From Pseudomonas sp. LS1212 (lineage in GTDB: Bacteria > Pseudomonadota > Gammaproteobacteria > Pseudomonadales > Pseudomonadaceae): 64,000 nucleotides of DNA. Below the pieces are notes generated by a model that was not told the origin of the DNA, did not search any database, and saw only the letters and a program-made list of their open reading frames with translations. The position numbers and the translations under genes are program-made. The stretch's first letter is position 1, and each line of letters opens with the position of its first letter. The stretch spans positions 3,548,001 to 3,612,000 of the forward strand of contig NZ_CP102951.1 of NCBI RefSeq assembly GCF_024741815.1, in the 5' to 3' direction. Positions 35,468-44,194 of the stretch are shown in pieces.

Positions 35468-36661
35468 TCAGTACAGGCACTCGACGGCCATGGCGGTGGC
35501 TTCACCGCCACCGATACAAATGGCCGCCACGCCACGCTTCAAGCCTTTCTGGCGCAGGGCCGAGAGCAGCGTCACCAGAATCCGCGCACCCGAGGCGCCA
35601 ATCGGATGGCCCAGGGCGCAGGCACCGCCGTGGATGTTGACCTTTTCAAAGGGCAGTTCCAGCTTGCTCATGGTCACCAGACTGACCACGGCGAAGGCTT
35701 CATTGATCTCGAACAGGTCAACCTCGTCCAGGTGCCAGCCGGTGCGCTTGATCAATTTCTCGATGGCGCCGACCGGTGCCACCGGAAACAGCCCGGGGGT
35801 ATCGGCGAAGGCCGCGTGACCATGAATGACGGCCAATGGCTTGAGGCCGCGCTTCTTGGCCTCGGAACGGCGCATCAGCACCAGCGCGGCAGCACCGTCG
35901 GAGATGGAGCTGGAATTGGCCGCCGTCACCGTCCCGCCTTCACGAAACGCTGGTTTGAGCTTGGCGATCTTGTCCAGGCTGGCCTTGGGCGGCTGCTCGT
36001 CGTCGCTGATGAGGTGCGTTTCCTTGCCGACTGTGACTTGCACCGGGACGATCTCGGCGGCGAAGCTGCCGTCCTTGATCGCGTGCTGGGCGCGGGTCAG
36101 CGAGGCAATCGCAAAGTCGTCCTGAACCTGGCGGGTAAAGCCGTTGGCCTGGGCGCAATCTTCGGCGAAGGTACCCATCAGGCGGCCCTTGTCGTAGGCA
36201 TCCTCCAGGCCGTCGAGGAACATGTGGTCGATCACCTTGCCGTGGCCCATGCGGTAGCCACTGCGGGCGCGGTCGAGCAGGTACGGCGCGTTGGACATGC
36301 TCTCCATGCCGCCGGCCACAACTACATCGGCGCTGCCGGCCAGCAGCAAGTCGTGGGCCATGATCGTTGCTTGCATGCCCGAGCCGCACATCTTGTTCAG
36401 GGTGGTGCAGGTAGTGGACTTGTTCAAACCGGCGCCGAGCGCGGCCTGGCGCGCGGGGGCCTGGCCGAGCCCGGCCGGCAACACGCAACCGAACAGCACT
36501 TGCTCGACGCTGCCGGCGTCGACACTGGCGCGTTCAACCGCCGCACGGATGGCCGCGGCGCCCAGTTGCGGTGCAGTGAGGCTTTTGAGGGCGCCCTGGA
36601 AGCCGCCCATAGGGGTACGCACGGCGCTGACGATGACAACTGGATCGTTGATGAGAGTCAT
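35468..36661 (-). CDS. Acetyl-CoA acetyltransferase / 3-ketoacyl-CoA thiolase
   Basis: A 397-residue thiolase with Cys92 (LNKMCGSGMQA), His352 (ALGHPIGASG) and Cys382 (AAICIGGGEAT), so all catalytic residues are present. It performs the last, thiolytic, step of the module. It sits between the acyl-CoA dehydrogenase and SDR genes with gaps of 8 and 18 nt. Compared with PaaJ it lacks the oxoadipyl-type sequence features and looks closer to short-chain acetoacetyl-CoA thiolases. Confidence 0.9.
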   Translation of the reverse strand: MTLINDPVVIVSAVRTPMGGFQGALKSLTAPQLGAAAIRAAVERASVDAGSVEQVLFGCVLPAGLGQAPARQAALGAGLNKSTTCTTLNKMCGSGMQATIMAHDLLLAGSADVVVAGGMESMSNAPYLLDRARSGYRMGHGKVIDHMFLDGLEDAYDKGRLMGTFAEDCAQANGFTRQVQDDFAIASLTRAQHAIKDGSFAAEIVPVQVTVGKETHLISDDEQPPKASLDKIAKLKPAFREGGTVTAANSSSISDGAAALVLMRRSEAKKRGLKPLAVIHGHAAFADTPGLFPVAPVGAIEKLIKRTGWHLDEVDLFEINEAFAVVSLVTMSKLELPFEKVNIHGGACALGHPIGASGARILVTLLSALRQKGLKRGVAAICIGGGEATAMAVECLY

Positions 36662-36679
36662 GACGAATTCTCCTGTCGA

Positions 36680-37447
36680 TTACTTGGCGGCCATGCGCAA
36701 GGCGCCGTCGAGACGGATCACCTCACCGTTGAGCATGCTGTTTTCGATGATATGCCGGGCCAGCGCGGCGTACTCCTGTGGCTTGCCCAGCCGCGGCGGG
36801 AACGGCACGCCGGCGGCCAGGGAATTGCGGACCTCATCGGTCATGCCGGCCATCATCGGTGTTTCAAAAATGCCCGGGGCAATGGTCATCACGCGGATGC
36901 CGTAGCGGGCCAGTTCACGGGCAGCCGGCAGGGTCAGGCTGGCGATGGCACCCTTGGAGGCGGCGTAGGCGGCCTGGCCGATCTGCCCATCGTAGGCGGC
37001 GATCGACGCTGTATTAATAATAACCCCGCGCTCGCCCTCAGTGCTGGCTTGGCCCTCGGCAATCGCGGCGGCGGCCAGGCGCAACAGGTTGAAGCTGCCA
37101 ATCAGGTTGACGTTGATCACCCGGCTGAAGCTGTCCAGGCCGTGGGGGCCGTTTTTGCCCAGGATCTTCTCGGCGCCGACGATACCGGCGCAGTTGACCA
37201 GCCCGTTAAGCCCGCCAAAGGCGTTGACCGTCGCCTCGACAGCCGCCTGGGCCGCCGCTTCCTGGCTGATATCGGCGACCACATGGCGCGCGTTGGGCCC
37301 AAGCTCGGCCGCTTTGGCCTCCACCGCCGGGCCATTGAGGTCGACCAGCATCACCCGGGCACCGGCTTCGATCAGCATCTGCCCGGTCGCGGCGCCAAGG
37401 CCGGAAGCACCGCCGCTGACGAGGAAAATCTTGTTGGCTATTTGCAT
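36680..37447 (-). CDS. SDR-family 3-hydroxyacyl-CoA dehydrogenase (HSD10-like)
   Basis: A 255-residue short-chain dehydrogenase: cofactor motif SGGASGLG at 11-18, NAG at about 85-88, and catalytic Ser148, Tyr161 and Lys165 (YAASK). The surrounding sequence (IPFPPRLGKPQEYAALARHI type) is that of type II 3-hydroxyacyl-CoA dehydrogenases, which oxidise short and branched 3-hydroxyacyl-CoAs. It replaces the FadB-type dehydrogenase in this operon, so the module would not need FadB. Confidence 0.88.
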   Translation of the reverse strand: MQIANKIFLVSGGASGLGAATGQMLIEAGARVMLVDLNGPAVEAKAAELGPNARHVVADISQEAAAQAAVEATVNAFGGLNGLVNCAGIVGAEKILGKNGPHGLDSFSRVINVNLIGSFNLLRLAAAAIAEGQASTEGERGVIINTASIAAYDGQIGQAAYAASKGAIASLTLPAARELARYGIRVMTIAPGIFETPMMAGMTDEVRNSLAAGVPFPPRLGKPQEYAALARHIIENSMLNGEVIRLDGALRMAAK

Positions 37448-37462
37448 GATGGTTTCCTTGAA

Positions 37463-39118
37463 TCAGTTGCTGGCCGCCTGGGCGGCGGCAGCTTGTTGTT
37501 TGGCGATTTCCTGGTTGCGCAAGATGAATCGTTGCAACTTGCCGCTCGGCGTCTTGGGCAATTCAGTGACGAATTCGATTTCACGCGGGTACGAGTGCGC
37601 GGCCAGCCGCTGGCGCACGTGCAGGCGCAGGGTTTCGGCCAGTTCCGGGCTGGCGCTGTAGAGCGGGTTGAGCACCACGAAGGCCTTGATCAGTTCGGTA
37701 CGCTCGGGGTCGGGCTTGCCGATCACCGCCGCCTCAACCACCGCCGGATGTTCGATCAGCGCGCTTTCCACATCGAACGGGCCGACCCGGTAACCGGAGG
37801 TCGTGATCACATCATCGTTGCGGCCGACGAAACTGATGCTGCCATCGGCGTTCAGTTCTGCCGTGTCGCCGCTCAGGTAGTACTTGCCGACAAATCCCTT
37901 GGTGGTACCGCCCAGGTAGCCACCGAACCAGCACAGCGGCGACTGCTCGCGATCCACCGCGAGGTTGCCCGGCTGGCCGGCCGGCAGCTCCTGATGGTTC
38001 TCGTCGAGCACCACGATGCGATGCCCCGGCACGGCAAAGCCGGCCGAGCCCATGTGGACCGGGTGCTGCAGGCCATGGTGGTTGCATAGCACCATACCCA
38101 GTTCGGTTTGCCCATAGTGATCGTGGATGGTCACCCCCAGGTTGTCCGAGAACCAGCGAATCACCTGCGGGTTGAGTGGCTCACCGGCGCTGCTGACCAC
38201 CCGCAGGTAGCCCTTGATCCCTTCGGCGAAGGTGTCCCCGGCAGCTATCAGCAAACGGTAGGCGGTGGGTGAACCGGCGAGGTTGGTAATGGCGTACTTT
38301 TGAATGATCCGGCAGGTGCTTTCCACGGTGAATGGGCCATCGTAGAAGGTCGTGGCATGGCCCAGCGCCAAGGGGCCGGTGACCGCGTAATAAAGCCCGT
38401 AGGCCCAGCCCGGATCGGCAAGGTTCCAGAACGCATCTTCAGGTCGCAGGTCGATGGCATCGCGCATGTAACCCTGGAAGGCAACGATGGCGCGCAGCGG
38501 CACCTCCAGGGCTTTGGCAAGTCCCGTGGTGCCTGAAGTGAACATCAGCAGAAACGGCGCATCGGCACCCAGCATGACCGGCTCGCAGTCAGTCGAGTGT
38601 TGCTCGAGTTGGCTGTGGAAATTGAAATCGCCGGGGCGACGCTCGGCTTCCTCACAGACCGTCATGATGCTCGGGCAGCCGCTGACGTCGTCGAGCTTGC
38701 TGCGGTTGAGGCTGTCGGTCACGACCAGTTTGGCCCCGGAGCCCAACCGGTGCTCGATGGCCTTGGGCCCGAACGCGGTAAACAGCGGCTGATAGACCGC
38801 GCCCACGCGCCAGGTGCCAAGGATGGCAATCAGTAATTCGGCGGTGCGTGGCAACAGGCCTGCCACCTTGTCGCCCGGGCCAATGCCCTGGGCCTTGAGG
38901 AAGTTGCCGAAGCGGGCCGCCTGCTGCTGCAACTCGCTGAAACTGTAACGGGCACTGCTGCCGTCGCGGCCTTCCCAGTACAGCGCGGTGCGCCCGGAGG
39001 CGACATGCCGGTCGCAACATTCGACGCAGGCATTGAGGGCCGACAGGTCGCCTTCGAGTGCCGCGGCAGCCGTTTGCAGGTAGTCGAACTGTGCTGCAGC
39101 AGTGGTGTAATCGCGCAT
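37463..39118 (-). CDS. AMP-forming acyl-CoA synthetase
   Basis: A 551-residue ANL-superfamily ligase: AMP-binding motif FTSGTTGLAKALEVP at about 190, YGQTELGMVLCNHHG, the hinge region VITTSGYRVGPFDVESAL, and the catalytic lysine in PKTPSGKLQRFILR near residue 530. It loads the carboxylic acid substrate of this operon with CoA. First gene of the five-gene unit, 91 nt downstream of the AraC-type regulator in the same direction. Substrate probably a short or medium fatty acid or related acid; the sequence alone does not say. Confidence 0.88.
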   Translation of the reverse strand: MRDYTTAAAQFDYLQTAAAALEGDLSALNACVECCDRHVASGRTALYWEGRDGSSARYSFSELQQQAARFGNFLKAQGIGPGDKVAGLLPRTAELLIAILGTWRVGAVYQPLFTAFGPKAIEHRLGSGAKLVVTDSLNRSKLDDVSGCPSIMTVCEEAERRPGDFNFHSQLEQHSTDCEPVMLGADAPFLLMFTSGTTGLAKALEVPLRAIVAFQGYMRDAIDLRPEDAFWNLADPGWAYGLYYAVTGPLALGHATTFYDGPFTVESTCRIIQKYAITNLAGSPTAYRLLIAAGDTFAEGIKGYLRVVSSAGEPLNPQVIRWFSDNLGVTIHDHYGQTELGMVLCNHHGLQHPVHMGSAGFAVPGHRIVVLDENHQELPAGQPGNLAVDREQSPLCWFGGYLGGTTKGFVGKYYLSGDTAELNADGSISFVGRNDDVITTSGYRVGPFDVESALIEHPAVVEAAVIGKPDPERTELIKAFVVLNPLYSASPELAETLRLHVRQRLAAHSYPREIEFVTELPKTPSGKLQRFILRNQEIAKQQAAAAQAASN

Positions 39119-39209
39119 CGCCAGAATCCTCGTTTATTATTTTTATCAAACAACGAAAAGTTCTGTAGATAGTCGCGCCAGAGCCCTCCCCGGACAATGG
39201 TCAAAGCTG

Positions 39210-40244
39210 TCAATCTGGATGACTGGTTTGGCCAGTGCTGTTGAGGATCAGGCTGCGGTAATGCCCGGGATTGGATCCGGACCACTTGCGAAAGGCCTTG
39301 TAGAAGGAACTGGTGTCGGCAAACCCCAGGCGCGCGGCGATTTCGGCATAGCTGATTTCCGGCTCTGCCAGCCAGGTAACCGCCAACTCCTTGCGCACAC
39401 TGTCCTTGAGCGCCTGGTAGGTCTGGCCTTCCTCGGCCAGGCGCCGGCGCAGGGTCGAGGCCGATATGCACAATCGTTGCGCCAGGGCTTCGGTTTCCGG
39501 CCAATGCTCGGCAGGAAGCTGTCGCAGGTCGTTCTTGATACGCCGGGCCAGGCTGTCGGGGTCGCGGTACTTGACCAGGATATTGGCCGGAGCCCGGGCC
39601 AGGAACCGTTGCAGTTCCTGTGCGCTGCGACGAATCGGCAGGTCCAGGCAATCGGCGGAGATGATCATCCGCGTGCGCGGCCGGGCAAAGCGCAGGTTCT
39701 CGGAGAACATCACCCGGTAGTCGTCGCAGAAGTCCGGCTGGTCGCAACGCAGCTCGATGGCCAGGATGGGAATGCGCCGTCCGGCCAGCCAGCAGGCGAC
39801 GCCGTGCACGATCATCCAGTAGGTGAAATACGTGAATGGCCGGCGCACCTGCTGGTCGCGCTCCAACAAGACGATTTCAGCCAGGCTCTGTTGCTGGACC
39901 AGCTCGGCGGGCAAGTGTTCGAACATCAGCGACAGGAACTGCAGTACCACCTCAAGGCCCTTGGCCAGGGTCGGCTGGGCCATTGCCGCACGGCACATGA
40001 ACGCCAGGCTGCCGGACTTCAACCGGCGCGGGTCCATGCCGAAGAATTCATCGTCCAGGCGCCGGGCGAGCAACCGCCACAAACGCGCATAGGCGGTGGC
40101 CGGAACGCGTGCCTGGGGCTGTTCGAGCAACAGGGGGTCGATCCCGGCCTTGCCCAGGACTTCATCCATGGCCGCTCCCGGCACACAACTTTGTAACAAA
40201 GCTTCTCGCACCAATTGCATGGAGATCGTGTCTTTTTCAGACAT
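39210..40244 (-). CDS. AraC-family regulator with Arabinose_bd-type N-terminus
   Basis: About 344 residues. The N-terminal two-thirds matches the ligand-sensing domain found in Pseudomonas AraC regulators such as OruR/ArgR-like proteins (ARRLDDEFFGMDPRRLKSGS). The C-terminus carries the double helix-turn-helix with the AraC signature EISYAEIAARLGFADTSSFY. It likely activates the downstream acyl-CoA synthetase operon. Start uncertain: ATGs at 40280, 40244 and 40220 all have poor ribosome-binding sites; 40244 is my choice. Confidence 0.85.
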   Translation of the reverse strand: MSEKDTISMQLVREALLQSCVPGAAMDEVLGKAGIDPLLLEQPQARVPATAYARLWRLLARRLDDEFFGMDPRRLKSGSLAFMCRAAMAQPTLAKGLEVVLQFLSLMFEHLPAELVQQQSLAEIVLLERDQQVRRPFTYFTYWMIVHGVACWLAGRRIPILAIELRCDQPDFCDDYRVMFSENLRFARPRTRMIISADCLDLPIRRSAQELQRFLARAPANILVKYRDPDSLARRIKNDLRQLPAEHWPETEALAQRLCISASTLRRRLAEEGQTYQALKDSVRKELAVTWLAEPEISYAEIAARLGFADTSSFYKAFRKWSGSNPGHYRSLILNSTGQTSHPD

Positions 40245-40307
40245 GGGGTGGGTAGCGCTCTTTCGTTGTTTGGCGGTCATCTTAGGGGGATGTGGGAGTT
40301 AAACCAA

Positions 40308-40416
40308 GCGACCGCTGCGCGGCCGAGCGCAGCCTTCGGCAGCGGCTACAAGAGTCCGGCGCAACACGCTCTGTGCAGCCGCTGCCGAAGGCTGCGGCCG
40401 AGCGCAAAGCGGTCGC
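40308..40416. repeat. REP-like pair, family 1, inside a 550-bp gap
   Basis: Two facing elements, 40308-40350 (ending GCGGCTACA) and 40372-40416 (beginning TGTGCAGCCGCTGCCGAAGGC), are inverted copies of each other and of the family-1 repeats near paa. The rest of the gap, to 40833, contains the palindrome CCCGCTGCAGCGGG (40459-40472) and the upstream region of glgA, with no supported gene and no clear promoter boxes. Confidence 0.85.
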
Positions 40417-40833
40417 CGGATTTCGGATTGAACGAAGGTCCTGCGAACCTTGCCGCAACCCGCTGCAGCGGGCACAAACACCCCAATCACATGGACGTCC
40501 GTACCAAGTAGCAGAGCCTCCAAACACCGTCAGTCGCTCAAAAAAATTAATGTATTTCCCCCTGGCCACGATCTCTCCTACACTCAGAAATCAGCCCAAA
40601 TACCGCTCGGAAAAATCGCCTTGGAAAAGTCGAAACTTCTGAAAAGTCGGTAGGTCAGGTTAAAGGAAGGCCATCGCTTCTTGGAGTACCCAGGCGCAGC
40701 CGACCCACCCCAACCCGTCGAATCGCACTAGGCATTTTTCCGCCGAGTTGCGTAGCGCTTGTGCGCTTGGCGTTGGGGGCACGGACAATAATTCAGGTGC
40801 TTTGCCACACGTATTAATGCACGGGAGATAACA

Positions 40834-42399
40834 ATGATCAGTGCCGCTGTCGAAACTCACGGAGAGAATTTCAGTAAGCAGGTTAGCGAGACGGCAATGC
40901 CGGACCTCGCTTCGACGGGCAAGGCACTTCAAGGGCAGCAACGAGAAAATCCCAACAAACAGAAAGTTCTATTCGTAACCTCCGAGTTTGCCGACCTGGT
41001 CAAGACCGGTGGCCTTGGCGATGTATCCGCAGCCCTGCCACGGGCCCTGCGTCACCTGCATGATGTGCGCGTCCTGATCCCTGGCTACCCGCAGGTATTG
41101 GGCAGCGACAATCCCATCCACATCGTCGGCGAACTGGGCGGCCATGCCGCACTGCCACCCTGCAAGATCGGGCGCATGGACCTTCCCGACGGCCTGGTCA
41201 TCTATGTCCTGATCTGCCCTGAGCTGTTCCAACGCGAAGGCACGCCTTATGGCGCCAACAATGGGCGCGACTGGCCGGACAACCATATTCGTTTCGCCCG
41301 CCTGGGCCTGGCCGCGGCCGATATCGCCGCAGGCGAAGGCATGGTCCACTGGAAGCCGGACCTGGTTCATGCCCATGACTGGCCCGCCGGCCTGGCACCG
41401 GCCTACATGCACTGGCGCGGGCTCAAGACCCCCACCCTGTTCACCATTCACAACCTCGCTTACCAGGGTGTGGTCAGCCGCGCCTGCTGCCCTGAGCTGG
41501 CCATCCCCGAGCATGCCCTGCAACAGGAAGGCATGGAGTTCTACGGCAAGTTGTCGTTCCTCAAGGCCGGAATGGCCTACTCCAGCCATATCACCACGGT
41601 CAGCGCTACCTATGCCCAGGAAATCACCACCCCGGCCTTCGGCTGCGGGCTCGATGGTTTCCTCAGCAGCAAGGCTCAGTACGGCCTGCTCAGCGGCATT
41701 CCCAATGGCATCGACGAAAGCTGGGACTCGGCCACCGACACGCACCTGATCTGCCCGTTCAACCTCAATGACTGGGAAGGCAAGGCAGTCAATGCCGAAC
41801 ACGTGCGCCAGCTGTTCGAGCTGGAACCGTCCGATGGCCCCCTGTTCGCGGTGGTCTCGCGCCTGGTCTACCAGAAGGGCCTGGACCTGACCGAGGCCGT
41901 GGCTGAATTCATCGTCGCCAACGGTGGCCAGATCGCAATCATTGGCCGTGGCGAGCCGGAGGAAGAACAGGCCATGTGCGAGCTGGCCCGACGTTTCCCC
42001 GGCCAGGCCAGCGTGCGTATCGGCTTCAACGAAACCGATGCCCGGCGCATGTTTGCCGGCAGCGATTTCCTGCTGATGCCTTCGCGCTACGAACCCTGCG
42101 GCTTGAGCCAGATGTATGCACAGCGTTTCGGCTCCCTGCCCGTGGCCCGCAATACCGGTGGGCTGGCCGATACCATCGAGGACGGCGTCACCGGGTTCCT
42201 GTTTGACGAGTCCACCGTGCAGAGCTACGAAGAGGCGCTCAGCCGGGCCTTCTATGTCTTCAGCAAACCGGACCTGCTCAGCGCCATGCGCTGCCGGGCA
42301 ATGACGCAACCCTTCAACTGGTGCCAGGCGGTCGAACCCTACGCCAAGCTGTACGAAGAGCTGGTGCAACGTGCGGTAGGTGTCACCACCCGGTATTGA
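40834..42399 (+). CDS. glgA: Glycogen synthase GlgA
   Basis: A 521-residue GT5 glucosyltransferase. After a 40-residue variable extension the ADP-glucose-binding KTGGLGD is at 57-63, and the C-terminal half has PSRYEPCGLSQMYAQRFGSL and the second nucleotide-binding motif RNTGGLADTI. It elongates alpha-1,4-glucan from ADP-glucose. GGGAGA precedes the ATG. First gene of the rightward glgA-treZ-malQ-treY-DUF2934-glgX run; no glgC is in the window, so the ADP-glucose supply is elsewhere or the enzyme has another role. Confidence 0.92.
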   Translation: MISAAVETHGENFSKQVSETAMPDLASTGKALQGQQRENPNKQKVLFVTSEFADLVKTGGLGDVSAALPRALRHLHDVRVLIPGYPQVLGSDNPIHIVGELGGHAALPPCKIGRMDLPDGLVIYVLICPELFQREGTPYGANNGRDWPDNHIRFARLGLAAADIAAGEGMVHWKPDLVHAHDWPAGLAPAYMHWRGLKTPTLFTIHNLAYQGVVSRACCPELAIPEHALQQEGMEFYGKLSFLKAGMAYSSHITTVSATYAQEITTPAFGCGLDGFLSSKAQYGLLSGIPNGIDESWDSATDTHLICPFNLNDWEGKAVNAEHVRQLFELEPSDGPLFAVVSRLVYQKGLDLTEAVAEFIVANGGQIAIIGRGEPEEEQAMCELARRFPGQASVRIGFNETDARRMFAGSDFLLMPSRYEPCGLSQMYAQRFGSLPVARNTGGLADTIEDGVTGFLFDESTVQSYEEALSRAFYVFSKPDLLSAMRCRAMTQPFNWCQAVEPYAKLYEELVQRAVGVTTRY

Positions 42400-42412
42400 G
42401 AGGTTGGATGGG

Positions 42413-44194
42413 ATGCCCTTTCGGTCAATGGAAACCTGGCCCCACGGGGCGATCATGCTGGATCAGGAACACACCCGTTTCGCCCTCTGGGCGCCTGACG
42501 CGTATTACGTCAGCGTAGAGCTGGAGAGCGGGCAGTCACTGCCGATGATGCCTCAGGCCGATGGCTGGTTCGTGATCCAGGCGCGGTGTTTGCCCAGTAC
42601 CCGCTATCGCTTCAATATCGACGGTGAACTGGAGGTTCCCGACCCTGCGTCACGGTCCCAGGCCAGTGACGTGCATTCGCCAAGCGTGGTGGTCGACCCT
42701 CAGGCTTACGCCTGGCGCAACAGCCACTGGCAGGGTCGGCCCTGGCATGAAGCCGTTATTTACGAGCTGCATGTCGGGGCCATGGGTGGTTTTGCCGGAG
42801 TCGAAAAGCAACTGGCGCGCCTGGCCGACCTGGGTGTTACCGCCATCGAGCTGATGCCGGTGGCGCAATTCCCTGGCGATCGCAACTGGGGCTATGACGG
42901 CGTGCTGCCCTATGCGCCCGAGTCGTCCTACGGTACGCCCGAACAACTGAAAAGCCTGATCGACTGCGCCCACGGGTACGGCCTGATGGTGCTGCTGGAT
43001 GTGGTCTACAACCACTTCGGCCCGGACGGCAATTACCTGGGGCATTACGCCAAGGGCTTTTTCAACGAAGACAAACACACGCCCTGGGGCGCAGCCATCG
43101 ATTTTTCCAGGCCCCAGGTGCGCGACTTCTTCATCGACAATGCCCTGATGTGGTTGCTGGAATACCGCTTCGACGGCCTGCGCCTTGATGCGGTGCATGC
43201 GATCGAAGACCCGACCTTTTGCCGCGACCTCGCCCGCCGGGTGCGCGAGCAGATCGATGGGGGGCGGCATGTCTGGCTGACCCTGGAGAACGAACATAAC
43301 CAGGCCTGCCTGCTCGAACAGGGCTTCGACGGGCAGTGGAATGACGACGGGCACAATGTGCTTCACGTGCTGCTGACCGGCGAGAGCGAAACCTACTACG
43401 CCGACTTCCAGGATCGCCCGATCGAAAAACTGGCGCGCTGCCTGAGCCAGGGTTTTATCTATCAGGGCCAGACGGGCGGCAAGGGCCTGCCACGCGGGGA
43501 ACCCAGCGCCCATCTGCCACCCAGCGCCTTCGTGCTGTTTTTGCAGAACCACGACCAGATCGGCAATCGTGCCTTCGGCGAGCGCCTGAGCCAACTGTGC
43601 CCGCCGCAGGCCCTGCGTGCAGCGACCACCTTGTTATTGCTTTGCCCCATGATCCCGCTGTTTTTCATGGGCGATGAATGGGCCGCCAGCGAGCCGTTCC
43701 TGTATTTCACCAGCCACCACGGCGACTTGGCGCAGGCGGTACGCGCGGGGCGACGACAAGAGTTCGCCGGCCTCAAGGCCTTTGCCGACAAGCAACAACG
43801 CGCGCGAATTCCCGACCCCAACGCGATGCAAACCTTCCAGGCTTCGCGTCCACGCCTGGAGCAGGTCGAGGACGACAACGCCTGGCTGCTGCTGTACCGT
43901 GAACTACTGACCCTGCGCCGAACCCACCTCTTCGCGCGGCTGCCGGGAAGCCGTTCTCTGGGGACCCAGGTGCTTGCCGAAAAAGCGCTGACCGCCCGCT
44001 GGCAATTGGGCGATGGCAGCGAACTGCGCATCGACCTGAACCTTGGCGAACACGCCGTGTCGACCGCATTGCCAGCACCGCAGCATCGACTGTTTTGCGC
44101 CACGCCCGACTCGCTGTGCGCAACTCAACTATTGCCCTACACCACCCTGGTCAGCCTGACCCCACCCGATGCACTGGAGCCGACCCATGAGTGA
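42413..44194 (+). CDS. treZ: Malto-oligosyltrehalose trehalohydrolase TreZ
   Basis: A 593-residue GH13 enzyme: early carbohydrate-binding-like domain (residues 10-95), then the barrel with VVYNHFGPDGNYL, nucleophile Asp in DGLRLDAVHAI, acid Glu in WLTLENEHNQ and LFLQNHDQIGNRA. It releases trehalose from maltooligosyltrehalose made by TreY. The ATG at 42413 has GAGAGG about 9 nt upstream; an earlier in-frame ATG at 42380 lies within glgA. Overlaps malQ by 8 nt. Confidence 0.9.
   Translation: MPFRSMETWPHGAIMLDQEHTRFALWAPDAYYVSVELESGQSLPMMPQADGWFVIQARCLPSTRYRFNIDGELEVPDPASRSQASDVHSPSVVVDPQAYAWRNSHWQGRPWHEAVIYELHVGAMGGFAGVEKQLARLADLGVTAIELMPVAQFPGDRNWGYDGVLPYAPESSYGTPEQLKSLIDCAHGYGLMVLLDVVYNHFGPDGNYLGHYAKGFFNEDKHTPWGAAIDFSRPQVRDFFIDNALMWLLEYRFDGLRLDAVHAIEDPTFCRDLARRVREQIDGGRHVWLTLENEHNQACLLEQGFDGQWNDDGHNVLHVLLTGESETYYADFQDRPIEKLARCLSQGFIYQGQTGGKGLPRGEPSAHLPPSAFVLFLQNHDQIGNRAFGERLSQLCPPQALRAATTLLLLCPMIPLFFMGDEWAASEPFLYFTSHHGDLAQAVRAGRRQEFAGLKAFADKQQRARIPDPNAMQTFQASRPRLEQVEDDNAWLLLYRELLTLRRTHLFARLPGSRSLGTQVLAEKALTARWQLGDGSELRIDLNLGEHAVSTALPAPQHRLFCATPDSLCATQLLPYTTLVSLTPPDALEPTHE

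Noticed and set aside
35606..38089. 827-codon open frame antisense to the thiolase, SDR and acyl-CoA synthetase genes
   Set aside because: It spans three well-supported genes on the other strand and has shadow-type composition (Gly/His/Asp/Val-rich).
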